The translations under genes and the position numbers were made by a program. Of a DNA stretch of 64,000 bases, positions 8,111 to 15,949 are shown in pieces. Each line of letters starts with the position of its first letter. The first letter of the stretch is position 1. Below the pieces are notes generated by a model. The model did no database searches and was not told the origin of the DNA. It saw nothing but the letters and a program-made list of their open reading frames with translations. This DNA is from Paraburkholderia metrosideri (GTDB taxonomy: Bacteria > Pseudomonadota > Gammaproteobacteria > Burkholderiales > Burkholderiaceae): positions 186,001-250,000 of the forward strand of contig NZ_CAJHCP010000008.1 in assembly GCF_904848625.1 (NCBI RefSeq), written 5' to 3'.

Positions 8111-8362
8111 TTAGTTCTCGCACTGCGCACTCTGGGCATCCGCTAACAGTTGTGGCAACCGTGCTACACGTGCCCGCTGCCTAGGCGTCAGTCCCAAAGT
8201 CGCGCCAATCTGCGCAACCCTCCCGTGCCAATAATGTCGCCCGAGCACAGTCGTCGCGCCCTCGACCGACAGGACGCGCTCGAGATGCGTGAGGGCCTCG
8301 TCTATGTTCTTCGCGGTGTATGGACTAACAACGGCCGCCGGTCCGGTTATGTTTGGATTCAT
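8111..8362 (-). CDS. Small hypothetical protein, 83 aa
   Basis: The ATG at 8362 has AGGAG and a second GGA upstream on the minus strand, giving 83 residues that begin MNPNITGPAAVVSPYTAKNI. The C-terminal half (GRVAQIGATLGLTPRQRARV) looks like a helix-turn-helix or other small helical bundle. An in-frame ATG at 8413 would add 17 residues. It lies downstream of the WYL regulator on the same strand, 140 bases after its stop, so it could be co-transcribed. No family is assigned. Confidence 0.5.
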   Translation of the reverse strand: MNPNITGPAAVVSPYTAKNIDEALTHLERVLSVEGATTVLGRHYWHGRVAQIGATLGLTPRQRARVARLPQLLADAQSAQCEN

Positions 8363-8502
8363 TGGAATTTCCTGCTCCTGTTGAGCCGCAACAGGCGCAT
8401 TCTTCCTGCTCATCGAGACAAAACTTGTCCGCCGAAACGGGGTCGTCTGGAAGGCCGAGGTGTCAGAGGCGGAGGCAAGTGTGACACAGCGGGTGGCGAT
8501 TA

Positions 8503-9558
8503 CTAACTGCCGTAGCGCTTGGAGAGTCTGTGATATTCGGCGGCAAATTCCTCGCGCAGGGCGGCCGGAGCAAGGATTTCGGCGCTTGCGCCGAACGACC
8601 GCAACCACCAGCGCAACTTCAGACTCGGGATGACAGTACCGGTCACTATCATGCGCCCGTCGGCGAGCGTTTCAATTCGTTGGTCTTTCGACATTGGCGT
8701 TTCGCGGAGATGGCTTCCAGCGTGCCCATCAAAGGCAATACTTAGCTGAACCGCGGGCTCCGTCAGAAAGTTGAACGCCTGCTCGCTCTCGATATAGTCG
8801 CGCAGACTGAAGTCCTCGGGGTAGGCGAACGTTTTGCCTGACTCAGCCGCCGAGACAACCCGGTCGACCCGGAATAGGCTGCGCAGCCATTGAATCTTCG
8901 GCTTGTCCTTACGCGGTTCGAAGGATGGGTCCTGCGCAACCATATACATGATGCCGGCGGACTCAACTAGGGCAAGGGGCCACAGGGTTTTCGGTTTGAG
9001 CTCTTCTGTCTCGGGCTTTCCAGCAGGACGATACCGCACAGACATTTCTCTTTCGAAAAAAGTCGCGGTCGTAATCACATGGAAAATATCTTCACGCAGA
9101 CTCGGCCGGATAAGGGAAAAGGTGCCGTCGACCGAATCGACCTTGTCGGGCCATTCCCGGTAAATCCGGCTGTCCGCCTTTTCTTGGGAGAGTCGAACCT
9201 CCGCGGCAGCAAAGAGCGGCTCGATATCGCGTGTAACGGCCGCAGGCAGCTTGTTGCCGGCAAAGCGCTTCATTATATGAAATGCCACGGCCTCGGATGC
9301 GCCCATGCGGCTTGCGCTGTCGCGTGCGCCCTGTAACCACGGTTTGCGTTGCCACATCAGCTCGCGCCCAGTTATCGTGGACAGAACGAGCTTTTCCTTT
9401 TCCAGCTTCGCCAGCTCGCGCAAGACCTTTTTCGAATAGCAAGTGCGGTGTCCGCGCTCTTCGAGCTGGTGCCGCACTTCCGATGTGCCCATCCATGCAA
9501 TCGCATCGCGCTCAGTCGGCAGGATGCGCAGGATTGCTTCTTTTAGGCCCGTGGTCAT
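8503..9558 (-). CDS. WYL-domain transcriptional regulator
   Basis: The product has 351 residues. Residues 1-70 form a winged-helix-like DNA-binding part (WMGTSEVRHQLEERGHRTCY, then VLRELAKLEKEKLVL). The central part has a WYL-type core (KPKTLWPLALVESAGIMYMV), and the C-terminus has the WCX-type ending LRWWLRSFGASAEILAP followed by LREEF. WYL proteins are ligand-sensing regulators, frequently repressors of phage-defence operons such as BREX and CBASS. It is transcribed away from the DUF262/DUF1524 gene at 9832, sharing a 270-base intergenic region, so it probably controls that gene and itself. Regulation is inferred from position. Confidence 0.85.
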   Translation of the reverse strand: MTTGLKEAILRILPTERDAIAWMGTSEVRHQLEERGHRTCYSKKVLRELAKLEKEKLVLSTITGRELMWQRKPWLQGARDSASRMGASEAVAFHIMKRFAGNKLPAAVTRDIEPLFAAAEVRLSQEKADSRIYREWPDKVDSVDGTFSLIRPSLREDIFHVITTATFFEREMSVRYRPAGKPETEELKPKTLWPLALVESAGIMYMVAQDPSFEPRKDKPKIQWLRSLFRVDRVVSAAESGKTFAYPEDFSLRDYIESEQAFNFLTEPAVQLSIAFDGHAGSHLRETPMSKDQRIETLADGRMIVTGTVIPSLKLRWWLRSFGASAEILAPAALREEFAAEYHRLSKRYGS

Positions 9559-9831
9559 TGCTTGCTCTCTTTTCCTGAATGCATATTATTTGGGGCGTAT
9601 GTTCCCCCGCGCCCGTCGCATGCCAGACCGGAATTCTACGATGCAATTGAGCAAAAAGCGGCGGCCGCGGGCCGTGCCTTGTCCGCTGCGTGTCGCGCCG
9701 TGGGGCATCACCGTGTACTGATGAAACTGCGCGCACCGAGGCCGCCAGGTTTCAAGCATTCTTTATCCCGGCTATCATCGCGTTCGGGCAAGTCAAGTCG
9801 CCAATACAAAACGAACGCTGAGGGACCACTG
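9559..9831. promoter_or_regulatory. Divergent promoter region between WYL regulator and GmrSD-like gene
   Basis: This 273-base interval lies between oppositely oriented start codons at 9558 and 9832, so it must carry both promoters and probably the WYL operator. I could not single out a convincing palindrome. The frame of the plus gene stays open through it, but the first ATG with a fitting ribosome site (GAGGGA, about nine bases before) is at 9832. Confidence 0.45.
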
Positions 9832-11694
9832 ATGGACGCAAATGCGATTGCATTACTCGACATCTTCGAAAGGAAGATGCGACTGGAAATACCCATGTTT
9901 CAACGGCAATATGTTTGGGGAAAGGAACATCAGTGGGAGCCGCTATGGGAAGACATTTCACGGAAATTCACTGAGTTTATTGAAGACCGACGGGATGCGC
10001 CGGTCCATTTTTTGGGTGCCATGGTGTTGGACCAGAAGCAGACTCACGTTGGCCGGGTCGAGCGGCGTAGCGTAATCGATGGGCAACAGCGCCTGACCAC
10101 GCTGCAGATTTTTCTCGCCGCTTTTCGTGACTTTTGCCGCGAGGAGGGTCTGGAAGAGTTCGCTGAGGAATGTGAGAAGTACACCGTTAATTCGGGCAGA
10201 ATGGCCGAACCCGAGGTCGAGAAATTCAAGGTCTGGCCGACGCTTTCTGACCGTCCTCAGTTCATGGACGTACTAACAGCCGGCTCAAAATCTTCCCTTG
10301 AGAAAATTCATCCTTTAACCCGTCGACCGTATGCAAGAAGGTTCAATCCACGGCCACGAATGGTCGAGGCATACCTCTTCTTCCATGAGCAAGTCTCTGC
10401 ATACTTCAAAGGTACGTCCGATGAGCCGCCTGTCGGCGCCGATATCGTGATGGAACATCGTCTTGAGGCATGCTTCGAGGCGCTCAAAACTGCGCTGAAG
10501 GTTGTGGCGATTGACTTGGGCGATGGCGATGACGCTCAGGTCATTTTCGAAACTCTCAATGCACGAGGCGAGCCGCTTTTACCGGCAGACTTGCTGCGAA
10601 ATTACATCTTCCTCCGGGCAGCTCGACATGGCGAACCACAAGAACAGCTTTACGAGCAGTACTGGTCTACTTTCGACGACTCGTTTTGGCGAGAAGAGGT
10701 GACGCAAGGCCGACTGCGTCGTCCCCGCAGCGACCTATTCATCCAGCATTACCTTGCCAGTAAGCAGGCACGGGATATTCCAATCAAGCATCTCTTCGTT
10801 GAATACAAGCACTGGGTCGAACGCGAAAACCCTTTCGCCACCGTTGCGGACGAGCTGGCTGAACTCGCGCGACAGCGTGACCATTTCCGCACACTCTCGG
10901 TGTCTCATGAATCCCCCCTGCTTGGCGAACTGGCGCACTTCCTCAATCTGTTTGACGTCAGCACGGCCTATCCGCCGCTTCTGGCGATGCTTGATTTGGG
11001 CGCTAGCGATGTCGATATGTCCGAAACTGCTGAAATGCTTGAAAGCTATCTTGTGCGGCGCGCAATCTGCGGTGGGGAGACAAAGGCATATAACAGAATT
11101 TTTATGAGCCTGACGCGAGCTATCCGAACCAAGGGAGCCAGTTCTGAGGTCATCCGCGAATTCCTGACGTCACTCAAAAACGCAACGGACGTTTGGCCTA
11201 ACGATGCCGCTGTATCAGACGCCTGGATGCGGATTAGCGCATATCACTCTCTCAACAATCTACGATTGACGCATGTTCTTTGGCGCATCAGCGAAACCTA
11301 TCGGTCAGCAAAATCGGAAAACGTAAGCACCAACGCTCCGCTCACGGTCGAACACATCATGCCGCAAGGATGGGTGCCCCATTGGCCGCTACAGGATGGC
11401 TCGGCGGGCGTCGAGCACGCGTGGTTCGCGAAGGAGGAAACGCAGGGAGTTAGTCTAAGCCGTCGACGCAATGAACTGGTGCAAACTTTCGGCAATCTGA
11501 CGCTCATCACCGGAAGTCTCAACAGTTCGATGAAAAACGGTGCCTGGCTGACGAAGCGTGATGCAATTCTCACGCACTCTGTATCGCCGATAAATGGCGT
11601 CCTCAACCGCTTCAGTAGCTGGGATGAGTCAACAATCGAAACACGCGGTCGGGAATTGTTGGAGCGTGCATTGAAGCTCTGGGCGAGGGGCTAA
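9832..11694 (+). CDS. GmrSD-like DUF262/DUF1524 single-chain restriction-type protein
   Basis: The product has 620 residues from the ATG at 9832. The N-terminal DUF262 (GmrS, ParB/sulfiredoxin-like) domain shows RLEIPMFQRQYVW near residues 17-29 and the hallmark DGQQRLTTL at 83-91. The C-terminal DUF1524 (GmrD, His-Me/HNH-type nuclease) domain shows LTVEHIMPQGW near 504 and GNLTLITGSLNSSMKN near 554. Known relatives such as GmrSD and BrxU use nucleotide hydrolysis in the first domain and cut modified phage DNA with the second. Length fits fused single-chain forms. With the divergent WYL regulator it looks like a self-contained defence unit; target specificity cannot be read from sequence. Confidence 0.85.
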   Translation: MDANAIALLDIFERKMRLEIPMFQRQYVWGKEHQWEPLWEDISRKFTEFIEDRRDAPVHFLGAMVLDQKQTHVGRVERRSVIDGQQRLTTLQIFLAAFRDFCREEGLEEFAEECEKYTVNSGRMAEPEVEKFKVWPTLSDRPQFMDVLTAGSKSSLEKIHPLTRRPYARRFNPRPRMVEAYLFFHEQVSAYFKGTSDEPPVGADIVMEHRLEACFEALKTALKVVAIDLGDGDDAQVIFETLNARGEPLLPADLLRNYIFLRAARHGEPQEQLYEQYWSTFDDSFWREEVTQGRLRRPRSDLFIQHYLASKQARDIPIKHLFVEYKHWVERENPFATVADELAELARQRDHFRTLSVSHESPLLGELAHFLNLFDVSTAYPPLLAMLDLGASDVDMSETAEMLESYLVRRAICGGETKAYNRIFMSLTRAIRTKGASSEVIREFLTSLKNATDVWPNDAAVSDAWMRISAYHSLNNLRLTHVLWRISETYRSAKSENVSTNAPLTVEHIMPQGWVPHWPLQDGSAGVEHAWFAKEETQGVSLSRRRNELVQTFGNLTLITGSLNSSMKNGAWLTKRDAILTHSVSPINGVLNRFSSWDESTIETRGRELLERALKLWARG

Positions 11695-11702
11695 CTGGCA
11701 GT

Positions 11703-11724
11703 GCGGCCCAGTCGGGCCGCTTTT
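11703..11724 (+). terminator. Rho-independent terminator after the GmrSD-like gene
   Basis: GCGGCCC, a four-base loop AGTC, then GGGCCGC, followed by TTTT. It begins 8 bases after the stop codon. Confidence 0.8.
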
Positions 11725-11970
11725 ACCGCTGCGAGTAGGTTAGACGCGTGCTGGTACTTGTCTACCGTCGACGAATCGAGCATAACCGAAATTATTCGGA
11801 AGCACTCTTGTGTCGGCGGCAACTGAGCGAATTCTCGCCGCGCCGTCGGCAAGAACTCCGTAAATGAACAGGCTGGTTTGATTCGCGACTGCCGCGCTCT
11901 TTTGCTTTCTACGCGGGAACAACTTTTTTGTGTCTAGCCGTCTGGCTATGACTGTGGATATTACACAAAC

Positions 11971-12159
11971 ATGGGGACGTGCGATGTCGGAGAACCAATT
12001 TTTCAGCCAGGTCCGTTTGGCACCGGCAACTTTGCGGACAACCCGGAGCCGCGCTGTCCCTGCCTGCTGCTGCTCGACACCGCAGCCTCGATGCGGGGGG
12101 CGCCCACCAACGAGTTCAACACAGGGCTTGCCGCCCTCAAGGATGAACCTGTGTGCTGA
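11971..12159 (+). pseudogene. Truncated TerY-like VWA-domain gene (N-terminal fragment)
   Basis: Sixty-two codons read FADNPEPRCPCLLLLDTAAS and continue MRGAPTNEFNTGLAALKDE before an early stop. This is the N-terminus of TerY-type VWA proteins, about 210 residues when complete, where DTSGSM forms the first metal-binding (MIDAS) loop. Here that loop is DTAAS and the remaining three quarters are missing. The stop lies only seven bases from the 3' end of kptA on the other strand, so the rest was probably lost when that neighbour arrived or by deletion. TerY proteins act in tellurium/stress-response and phosphorylation-linked systems. About 270 bases before it hold no gene I can support. Confidence 0.7.
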
Positions 12160-12166
12160 CACGCAT

Positions 12167-12772
12167 TCACGATTTCGACCCTTGCTCGCGCGGCCCATGC
12201 TGAGCGAGGTAAGCTGCCGGCACTGCCTGAACAGGCCAAACTCCATTATCCGACCGCGAGAAAGCGTATCCATCAACGTGCATCCGTCCCGCGTCCACAA
12301 CTAACACCAGCGGCCGGCCGTGGCGAGCACCGACCCGAGTTGCCGTTTCCACATCCGTGCTCAAATGAACCGCGTGCCTCGCTTGAGTCGTCAACCCTTC
12401 AACAGCGATACTCTTCCAGTTGCTCCAGGCGGTGCCATGATAGAGAACGGCAGGCGGTTCCGTTACGGCATATCCCAGGCTCACTCCTATCGAGTGACCT
12501 TGCGCCGCACGTATTCGACTGCCATCCGGAGAAAGCGTGAATCGCCGTTTGTCGCTTGTGGCAACGACCGCTTGGATGACTTCTTTGGTGATTGTTGGAA
12601 GTGTTCTCAGTCGCTTTGACGCGCCCGCAGTACGCGCAGTACGTTCGATAGCGCGTGTAAGCTCGGCAACAGATACCCATCCTTGACTGTCGAGCTTGAT
12701 GCCAATCAGCTCGGGTTCGTGGCGCAAAATCTTCGAAAGAAGTCTGCTAACCGCGAGGAGCTCAGTCGGCAT
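12167..12772 (-). CDS. kptA: KptA/Tpt1-family RNA 2'-phosphotransferase
   Basis: From the ATG at 12772 the product has 201 residues. Family signatures are plain: SRLLSKILRHEPELIGIKLD with the conserved Arg-His pair, GWVSVAEL, RFTLSPDGSRIRAAQGHS, VLYHGT, VHLSTD and GRPLVLVVDAGRM. The family removes a 2'-phosphate from RNA using NAD+, yielding ADP-ribose cyclic phosphate; in bacteria lacking tRNA splicing the physiological substrate is unclear, and some members ADP-ribosylate nucleic acid ends. The start is uncertain: in-frame ATGs at 12790 and 12796 and a GTG at 12850 are possible, none with a strong ribosome site. The 3' end abuts the TerY fragment. Confidence 0.88.
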   Translation of the reverse strand: MPTELLAVSRLLSKILRHEPELIGIKLDSQGWVSVAELTRAIERTARTAGASKRLRTLPTITKEVIQAVVATSDKRRFTLSPDGSRIRAAQGHSIGVSLGYAVTEPPAVLYHGTAWSNWKSIAVEGLTTQARHAVHLSTDVETATRVGARHGRPLVLVVDAGRMHVDGYAFSRSDNGVWPVQAVPAAYLAQHGPREQGSKS

Positions 12773-12942
12773 ATGAGTATCGTTCTTCATGTTCATGTAC
12801 ATATGTAGCCGCGCGGAGTGTTTGGAAAGATACCGCATTGTCTCGACCACTTTTTGTCGAAAAAGTCAGTGCCTAGGGGAGCACAGTCGCGTGTGAGCGC
12901 TTGCCTCGAACTTGGCGTTCTGCTCAGCTGGTCGCACTCGCT

Positions 12943-13194
12943 TTACTCGTCGTCAGTTGTTGAAGCTTGGTATGCTTTTGCCGCAGCGCGCTGGTCGGCC
13001 TGATAGTCCAGAACCGACGTTTTCGTCACGAATCGGCTGTTCTCCGTTTTGTGGTGGAGCTTGAGTTTCCCTTGCGCGAGTAGCTTCAGCACATGTGGGC
13101 GTGAAACAAACAGCAGCTTCGCCGCTTCAGCAGCGGACATAAATTCGTCAGTGCCGCCTTCGGATGGCGGTGAAATCTTCGCATCTGTCGACAT
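12943..13194 (-). CDS. Excisionase-type helix-turn-helix protein
   Basis: The product has 83 residues. FMSAAEAAKLLFVSRPHVLK plus LLAQGKL is a MerR/excisionase-type helix-turn-helix, followed by the usual short wing (HHKTENSRFVTKTSVLDY). The ATG has GAGGTGAG upstream. It follows the interrupted HEAGH gene on the same strand with a 55-base gap, so the two probably form an operon. Proteins of this type serve as antitoxins or regulators of the adjacent gene, or as recombination directionality factors; no integrase is nearby, which favours the first. Confidence 0.75.
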   Translation of the reverse strand: MSTDAKISPPSEGGTDEFMSAAEAAKLLFVSRPHVLKLLAQGKLKLHHKTENSRFVTKTSVLDYQADQRAAAKAYQASTTDDE

Positions 13195-13755
13195 GGGAAC
13201 TCACCTCGCTGAATCGGTGTTCGCGCTCGTAGAGGGCCTGCGCAACGTGTCACTTGACGTTCAAATCTTCCAACCCGGCCGCAATAAGATATTCGGCCTC
13301 TCGCTGCACGTCGGTCCATCCTTCGCGCAGCAGACGCACGCACTCTTCGACGACGTCGTAGCTCAGCGAGGAACAATCGAGGTCGATGGCGTTCATCAAC
13401 GTTAAGTCCGAGAGTGACGCCTCGCCAGTCCACACTCGAGTGCGCAACATGTCAGCCATGACGCCGGCGTCGTCCGTCTCGTCGCTTAGGATGACCTCAG
13501 CCAACAAGCCTGCCATGCCGTACAACACCTTCCAATTCGCGGGCAACTGAACGGCGATGAACCCCTGCGCCTTGGCTACTGCGTGCATTGTCTCGGGACA
13601 CGTCCTGGGTTGGAAGTGCCCGAGCCAGGTGGTTTCGTCGAGATTTCCGCTCTGGTTCTTCCATACCACCGCATCACCAGCACCTCCAAACCGTTCGTAA
13701 AGCACCTTGTGGCCAGCCTCATGGTAAGCAGCGTTCCGGAGTTCTTTGATATCTA

Positions 13756-14916
13756 GTGTCCTGTTCCGTTGTTAACTGAACTATGTTTGCGTAGGATGTT
13801 GGTATCAACGGAACGGGAGATACCAGCATGCCAATGGGACGACCGAAGGTGGAGTTGATGTTGAGCGAATCCGAACAATCGCAACTTGCTTCGATGGCGC
13901 GTTCGCGTTCGATTCCGGCTGCGCTGGTTACACGGGCACGCATCGTCCTGGCTGCGGCCGCTGGCGAACCAAATAGCGAGATTGCCCGGCGCCTGCAACT
14001 CACACGTGCCACTGTGGGTAAATGGCGCGCCCGGTTTCTTGAACAGCGCATCAATGGTCTGTACGACGAAGTCCGGCCCGGCAAGCCTCGCACGATCGAT
14101 GACGAGCGGGTGGCCGAGTTGATCCACAAGACGTTGCATACCAAGCCTGCCGACGGCTCCACGCATTGGAGCGTACGCACAATTGCTGCCGAGACGGCAA
14201 TCTCTGCGACCAGCGTCCATCGATACTTCAAACTGCTGGGCCTCCAGCCGCACCGCAGCGAAAGCTTCAAACTGTCGACCGACCCGTTCTTCATCGAGAA
14301 ACTGCGCGACGTGGTCGGCCTGTACCTGAGCCCTCCGGAGAACGCGCTGGTGCTGTGCGTAGACGAGAAAAGCCAATGCCAGGCGCTTGAGCGTACTCAG
14401 CCCATGCTGCCGATGGGCTTTGGTTACGTCGAGGGTGTCACGCATGACTATGTCCGTCACGGCACCACCACGCTGTTTGCGGCCCTGAACGTGCTCAACG
14501 GCGCGGTGCTGGCCACCTGCAAGCCGCGTCACCGGCACCAGGAGTTTCTGTCGTTCCTGCGTGAGATCGACAAGGCGGTCCCGCAAGCTCTCGACGTGCA
14601 CTGCATCGTTGACAACTACAGTGCCCACAAGCATCCCAAAGTCAAGGCATGGCTGGCCGCGCGGCCTCGGTGGCACATGCATTTCATCCCCACTTATAGT
14701 TCATGGCTTAACCAGGTGGAACGCTTCTTTGCGTTGATCACCGGCAAGGCCATACGTCGCGGCTCGTTCGGCTCGGTCAAGCAACTGATCAAGCGTATCG
14801 ATCAATTCGTGTCCCACTACAACGAGAATTGCAAAGCGTTTACATGGACCGCTTCCGCTGACTCCATCCTCGCAAAGCTACAAAGACTTTGTACGCGAAT
14901 CAGCGGAACGGAACAC
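13756..14916 (+). mobile_element. IS630-family insertion sequence, complete
   Basis: The 1161-base element has imperfect terminal inverted repeats: GTGTCCTGTTCCG at the left and CGGAACGGAACAC at the right (reverse complement GTGTTCCGTTCCG). It is flanked by a duplicated TA at 13754-13755 and 14917-14918; the rebuilt target is CTAG. It carries one transposase gene. Confidence 0.9.
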
Positions 14917-14919
14917 TAG
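13828..14919 (+). CDS. IS630-family DDE transposase
   Basis: The product has 363 residues. The N-terminus has helix-turn-helix parts (NSEIARRLQLTRATVGKWRA, then a winged segment ending HRYFKLLGLQPHR). The catalytic core shows the three acidic positions in VLCVDEKSQCQA, CIVDNYSAHKHPKVKAWL and SSWLNQVERFFALITGKAI. The gene looks intact and probably functional. Its stop codon TAG is made of the duplicated target TA plus the following genomic G, so the last codon inside the element is CAC. Upstream ATG at 13828 is preceded by GGGAGATACCAGC. Confidence 0.93.
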   Translation: MPMGRPKVELMLSESEQSQLASMARSRSIPAALVTRARIVLAAAAGEPNSEIARRLQLTRATVGKWRARFLEQRINGLYDEVRPGKPRTIDDERVAELIHKTLHTKPADGSTHWSVRTIAAETAISATSVHRYFKLLGLQPHRSESFKLSTDPFFIEKLRDVVGLYLSPPENALVLCVDEKSQCQALERTQPMLPMGFGYVEGVTHDYVRHGTTTLFAALNVLNGAVLATCKPRHRHQEFLSFLREIDKAVPQALDVHCIVDNYSAHKHPKVKAWLAARPRWHMHFIPTYSSWLNQVERFFALITGKAIRRGSFGSVKQLIKRIDQFVSHYNENCKAFTWTASADSILAKLQRLCTRISGTEH

Positions 14920-14943
14920 TTGGTCTTCTGCAAAGTCGTTCAT

Positions 14944-15138
14944 AGTGTTTCGAGTGTTCGTTGTTGGGACGATACCGTATAGCTCAACAAACGCTCATGG
15001 CGCCGGCTCCATCGACCATATCTGCCATTTCCAGGCGCTGACATTCCGGATATTCTGAGCATTGCATCTTCCCGCAAAGGATTGTCCAGCCGACCCATTC
15101 GTGCAATATTCGTAGTCGACGACTGCAAGGATGCAGAT
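14944..15138. promoter_or_regulatory. Divergent intergenic region upstream of the HEAGH gene and the 15139 gene
   Basis: These 195 bases separate oppositely oriented starts at 14943 and 15139, so both promoters should lie here. No clear repeat or operator was recognised. Confidence 0.35.
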
Positions 15139-15501
15139 ATGGGCACGAATCTGAAGGCTTTGATTAAGCGAAGCACCTCGCTTTCCGCCGAACGTTCAAG
15201 CGTGCTCACTGCCGCCGACATGGCCGCTAACTCGCATCGCTATTCACAGCCGTTGTGGTCCTCCGAAGCAATGGAGAGCGACCACCTTCTTGACGAGAGG
15301 CTTAACGGACCGCCGTTCCCAGAGACGCTCATCAGCATCGCGGTTAAGTCGGCACTTTTGATTGAAGACGAGCGGCGCAGGATGATGATGCTGAATGACG
15401 CCGTGGACGGCCTCGATGATGCACGCGATAAAAAGGTTCTCTCGGAAGAAGAGTTCCAGAAATTGCCATGGCGCTCTGACCCAGCGGCACGATACCGGTG
15501 A
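15139..15501 (+). CDS. Hypothetical protein, 120 aa
   Basis: The ATG at 15139 follows AAGGA at a spacing of eight bases, better than the in-frame TTG at 15082. The product is polar; residues about 65-105 form a strong amphipathic helix (ETLISIAVKSALLIEDERRR). No family recognised. It is convergent with the AbrB-like gene; an antisense frame of similar length is judged a shadow. Confidence 0.45.
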   Translation: MGTNLKALIKRSTSLSAERSSVLTAADMAANSHRYSQPLWSSEAMESDHLLDERLNGPPFPETLISIAVKSALLIEDERRRMMMLNDAVDGLDDARDKKVLSEEEFQKLPWRSDPAARYR

Positions 15502-15598
15502 AGACCGTGATGCCATGACAGAAGTTGACGGCAGCGTGCTCGTGTCATTTCGGGCCACCGCTTCGCATTCTGGCCACGGTTGGAGCATCGCTAGCAGA

Positions 15599-15685
15599 TT
15601 GAACCCGACGCTGGTCGAAAAATTAACCACGCCACGGGTTCATGTCTTCGATGTCGACGTGTTTGTCGGTCTTCACTGACCCCGC
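15599..15685. repeat. Diverged repeat, copy 2 (partner at 1818-1904)
   Basis: This stretch covers the 3' end of the AbrB-like gene and about 25 bases beyond it, and aligns with 1818-1904 in the same orientation. Confidence 0.6.
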
Positions 15686-15841
15686 CAGACTGCAAATCGA
15701 TTGCGATTTCGCGCGCACAATTACGCTGCCATCAGGCATCACATGCCAGAGCAAATGCGTACCCGTTTGAACATTCAGCATCGCTCTCATACTTTCAGGC
15801 ACCGTAGTCTGTCCTTTTGAATTCACGGTTGATTCGGCCAC
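15623..15841 (-). CDS. SpoVT/AbrB-type DNA-binding protein, orphan antitoxin candidate
   Basis: The product has 72 residues and begins with GTG, preceded by AGGAG at a spacing of about six bases. ESTVNSKGQTTVPESMRAML is the swapped-hairpin AbrB motif (usually KGQ-TIP-x-x-I-R), then GTHLLWHVMPDGSVIVRAK. The C-terminus LAGSVKTDKHVDIEDMNPW is typical of antitoxins that bind a partner. No toxin gene is recognisable directly downstream; the frame there runs antisense to the 15139 gene. It follows the 15918 gene on the same strand, 76 bases on. Confidence 0.8.
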   Translation of the reverse strand: MAESTVNSKGQTTVPESMRAMLNVQTGTHLLWHVMPDGSVIVRAKSQSICSLAGSVKTDKHVDIEDMNPWRG

Positions 15842-15890
15842 GATTTACTCCTCTCGCCTAGACTCTTCACGGAATGACATTGACTTACCG

Positions 15891-15949
15891 TGGGTGGCAG
15901 CAACGATTCGCCTGTTACTACTCACGCAGGTACCATTCCCCCGGCCCGT
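15891..15949. repeat. Diverged repeat, copy 2 (inverted partner at 3384-3441)
   Basis: It spans the last nine codons of the 15918 gene and about 30 bases downstream. The copy at 3.4 kb lies in the opposite orientation. Confidence 0.65.

Larger units (their letters stand above)
13250..14943 (-). pseudogene. HEAGH-motif (HExxH metallopeptidase-like) gene split by an IS630-family element
   Basis: On the minus strand the 5' part (14917-14943) reads MNDFAEDQL. After removing the insertion and one copy of the TA duplication, the frame continues exactly at 13753 with DIKELRNAAYHEAGHKVLYE, running on to the stop at 13250. The rebuilt protein would have 176 residues. HEAGH is an HExxH zinc-binding signature, with a motif and spacing that recall M41-like small peptidases. 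The rest (for example EVILSDETDDAGVMADMLR) is mostly acidic and helical and not recognised. The frame is intact apart from the insertion, so disruption looks recent. The downstream helix-turn-helix gene would be its partner. Confidence 0.75.

Noticed and set aside
11740..12300. 186-codon minus-strand frame near kptA
   Set aside because: It overlaps kptA in another phase and is antisense to the TerY fragment, which has real family similarity.
15244..15630. Minus-strand frame downstream of the AbrB-like gene as a possible toxin
   Set aside because: The frame is antisense to the 15139 gene; it shows no MazF, PIN or other toxin motif and has no ribosome site.
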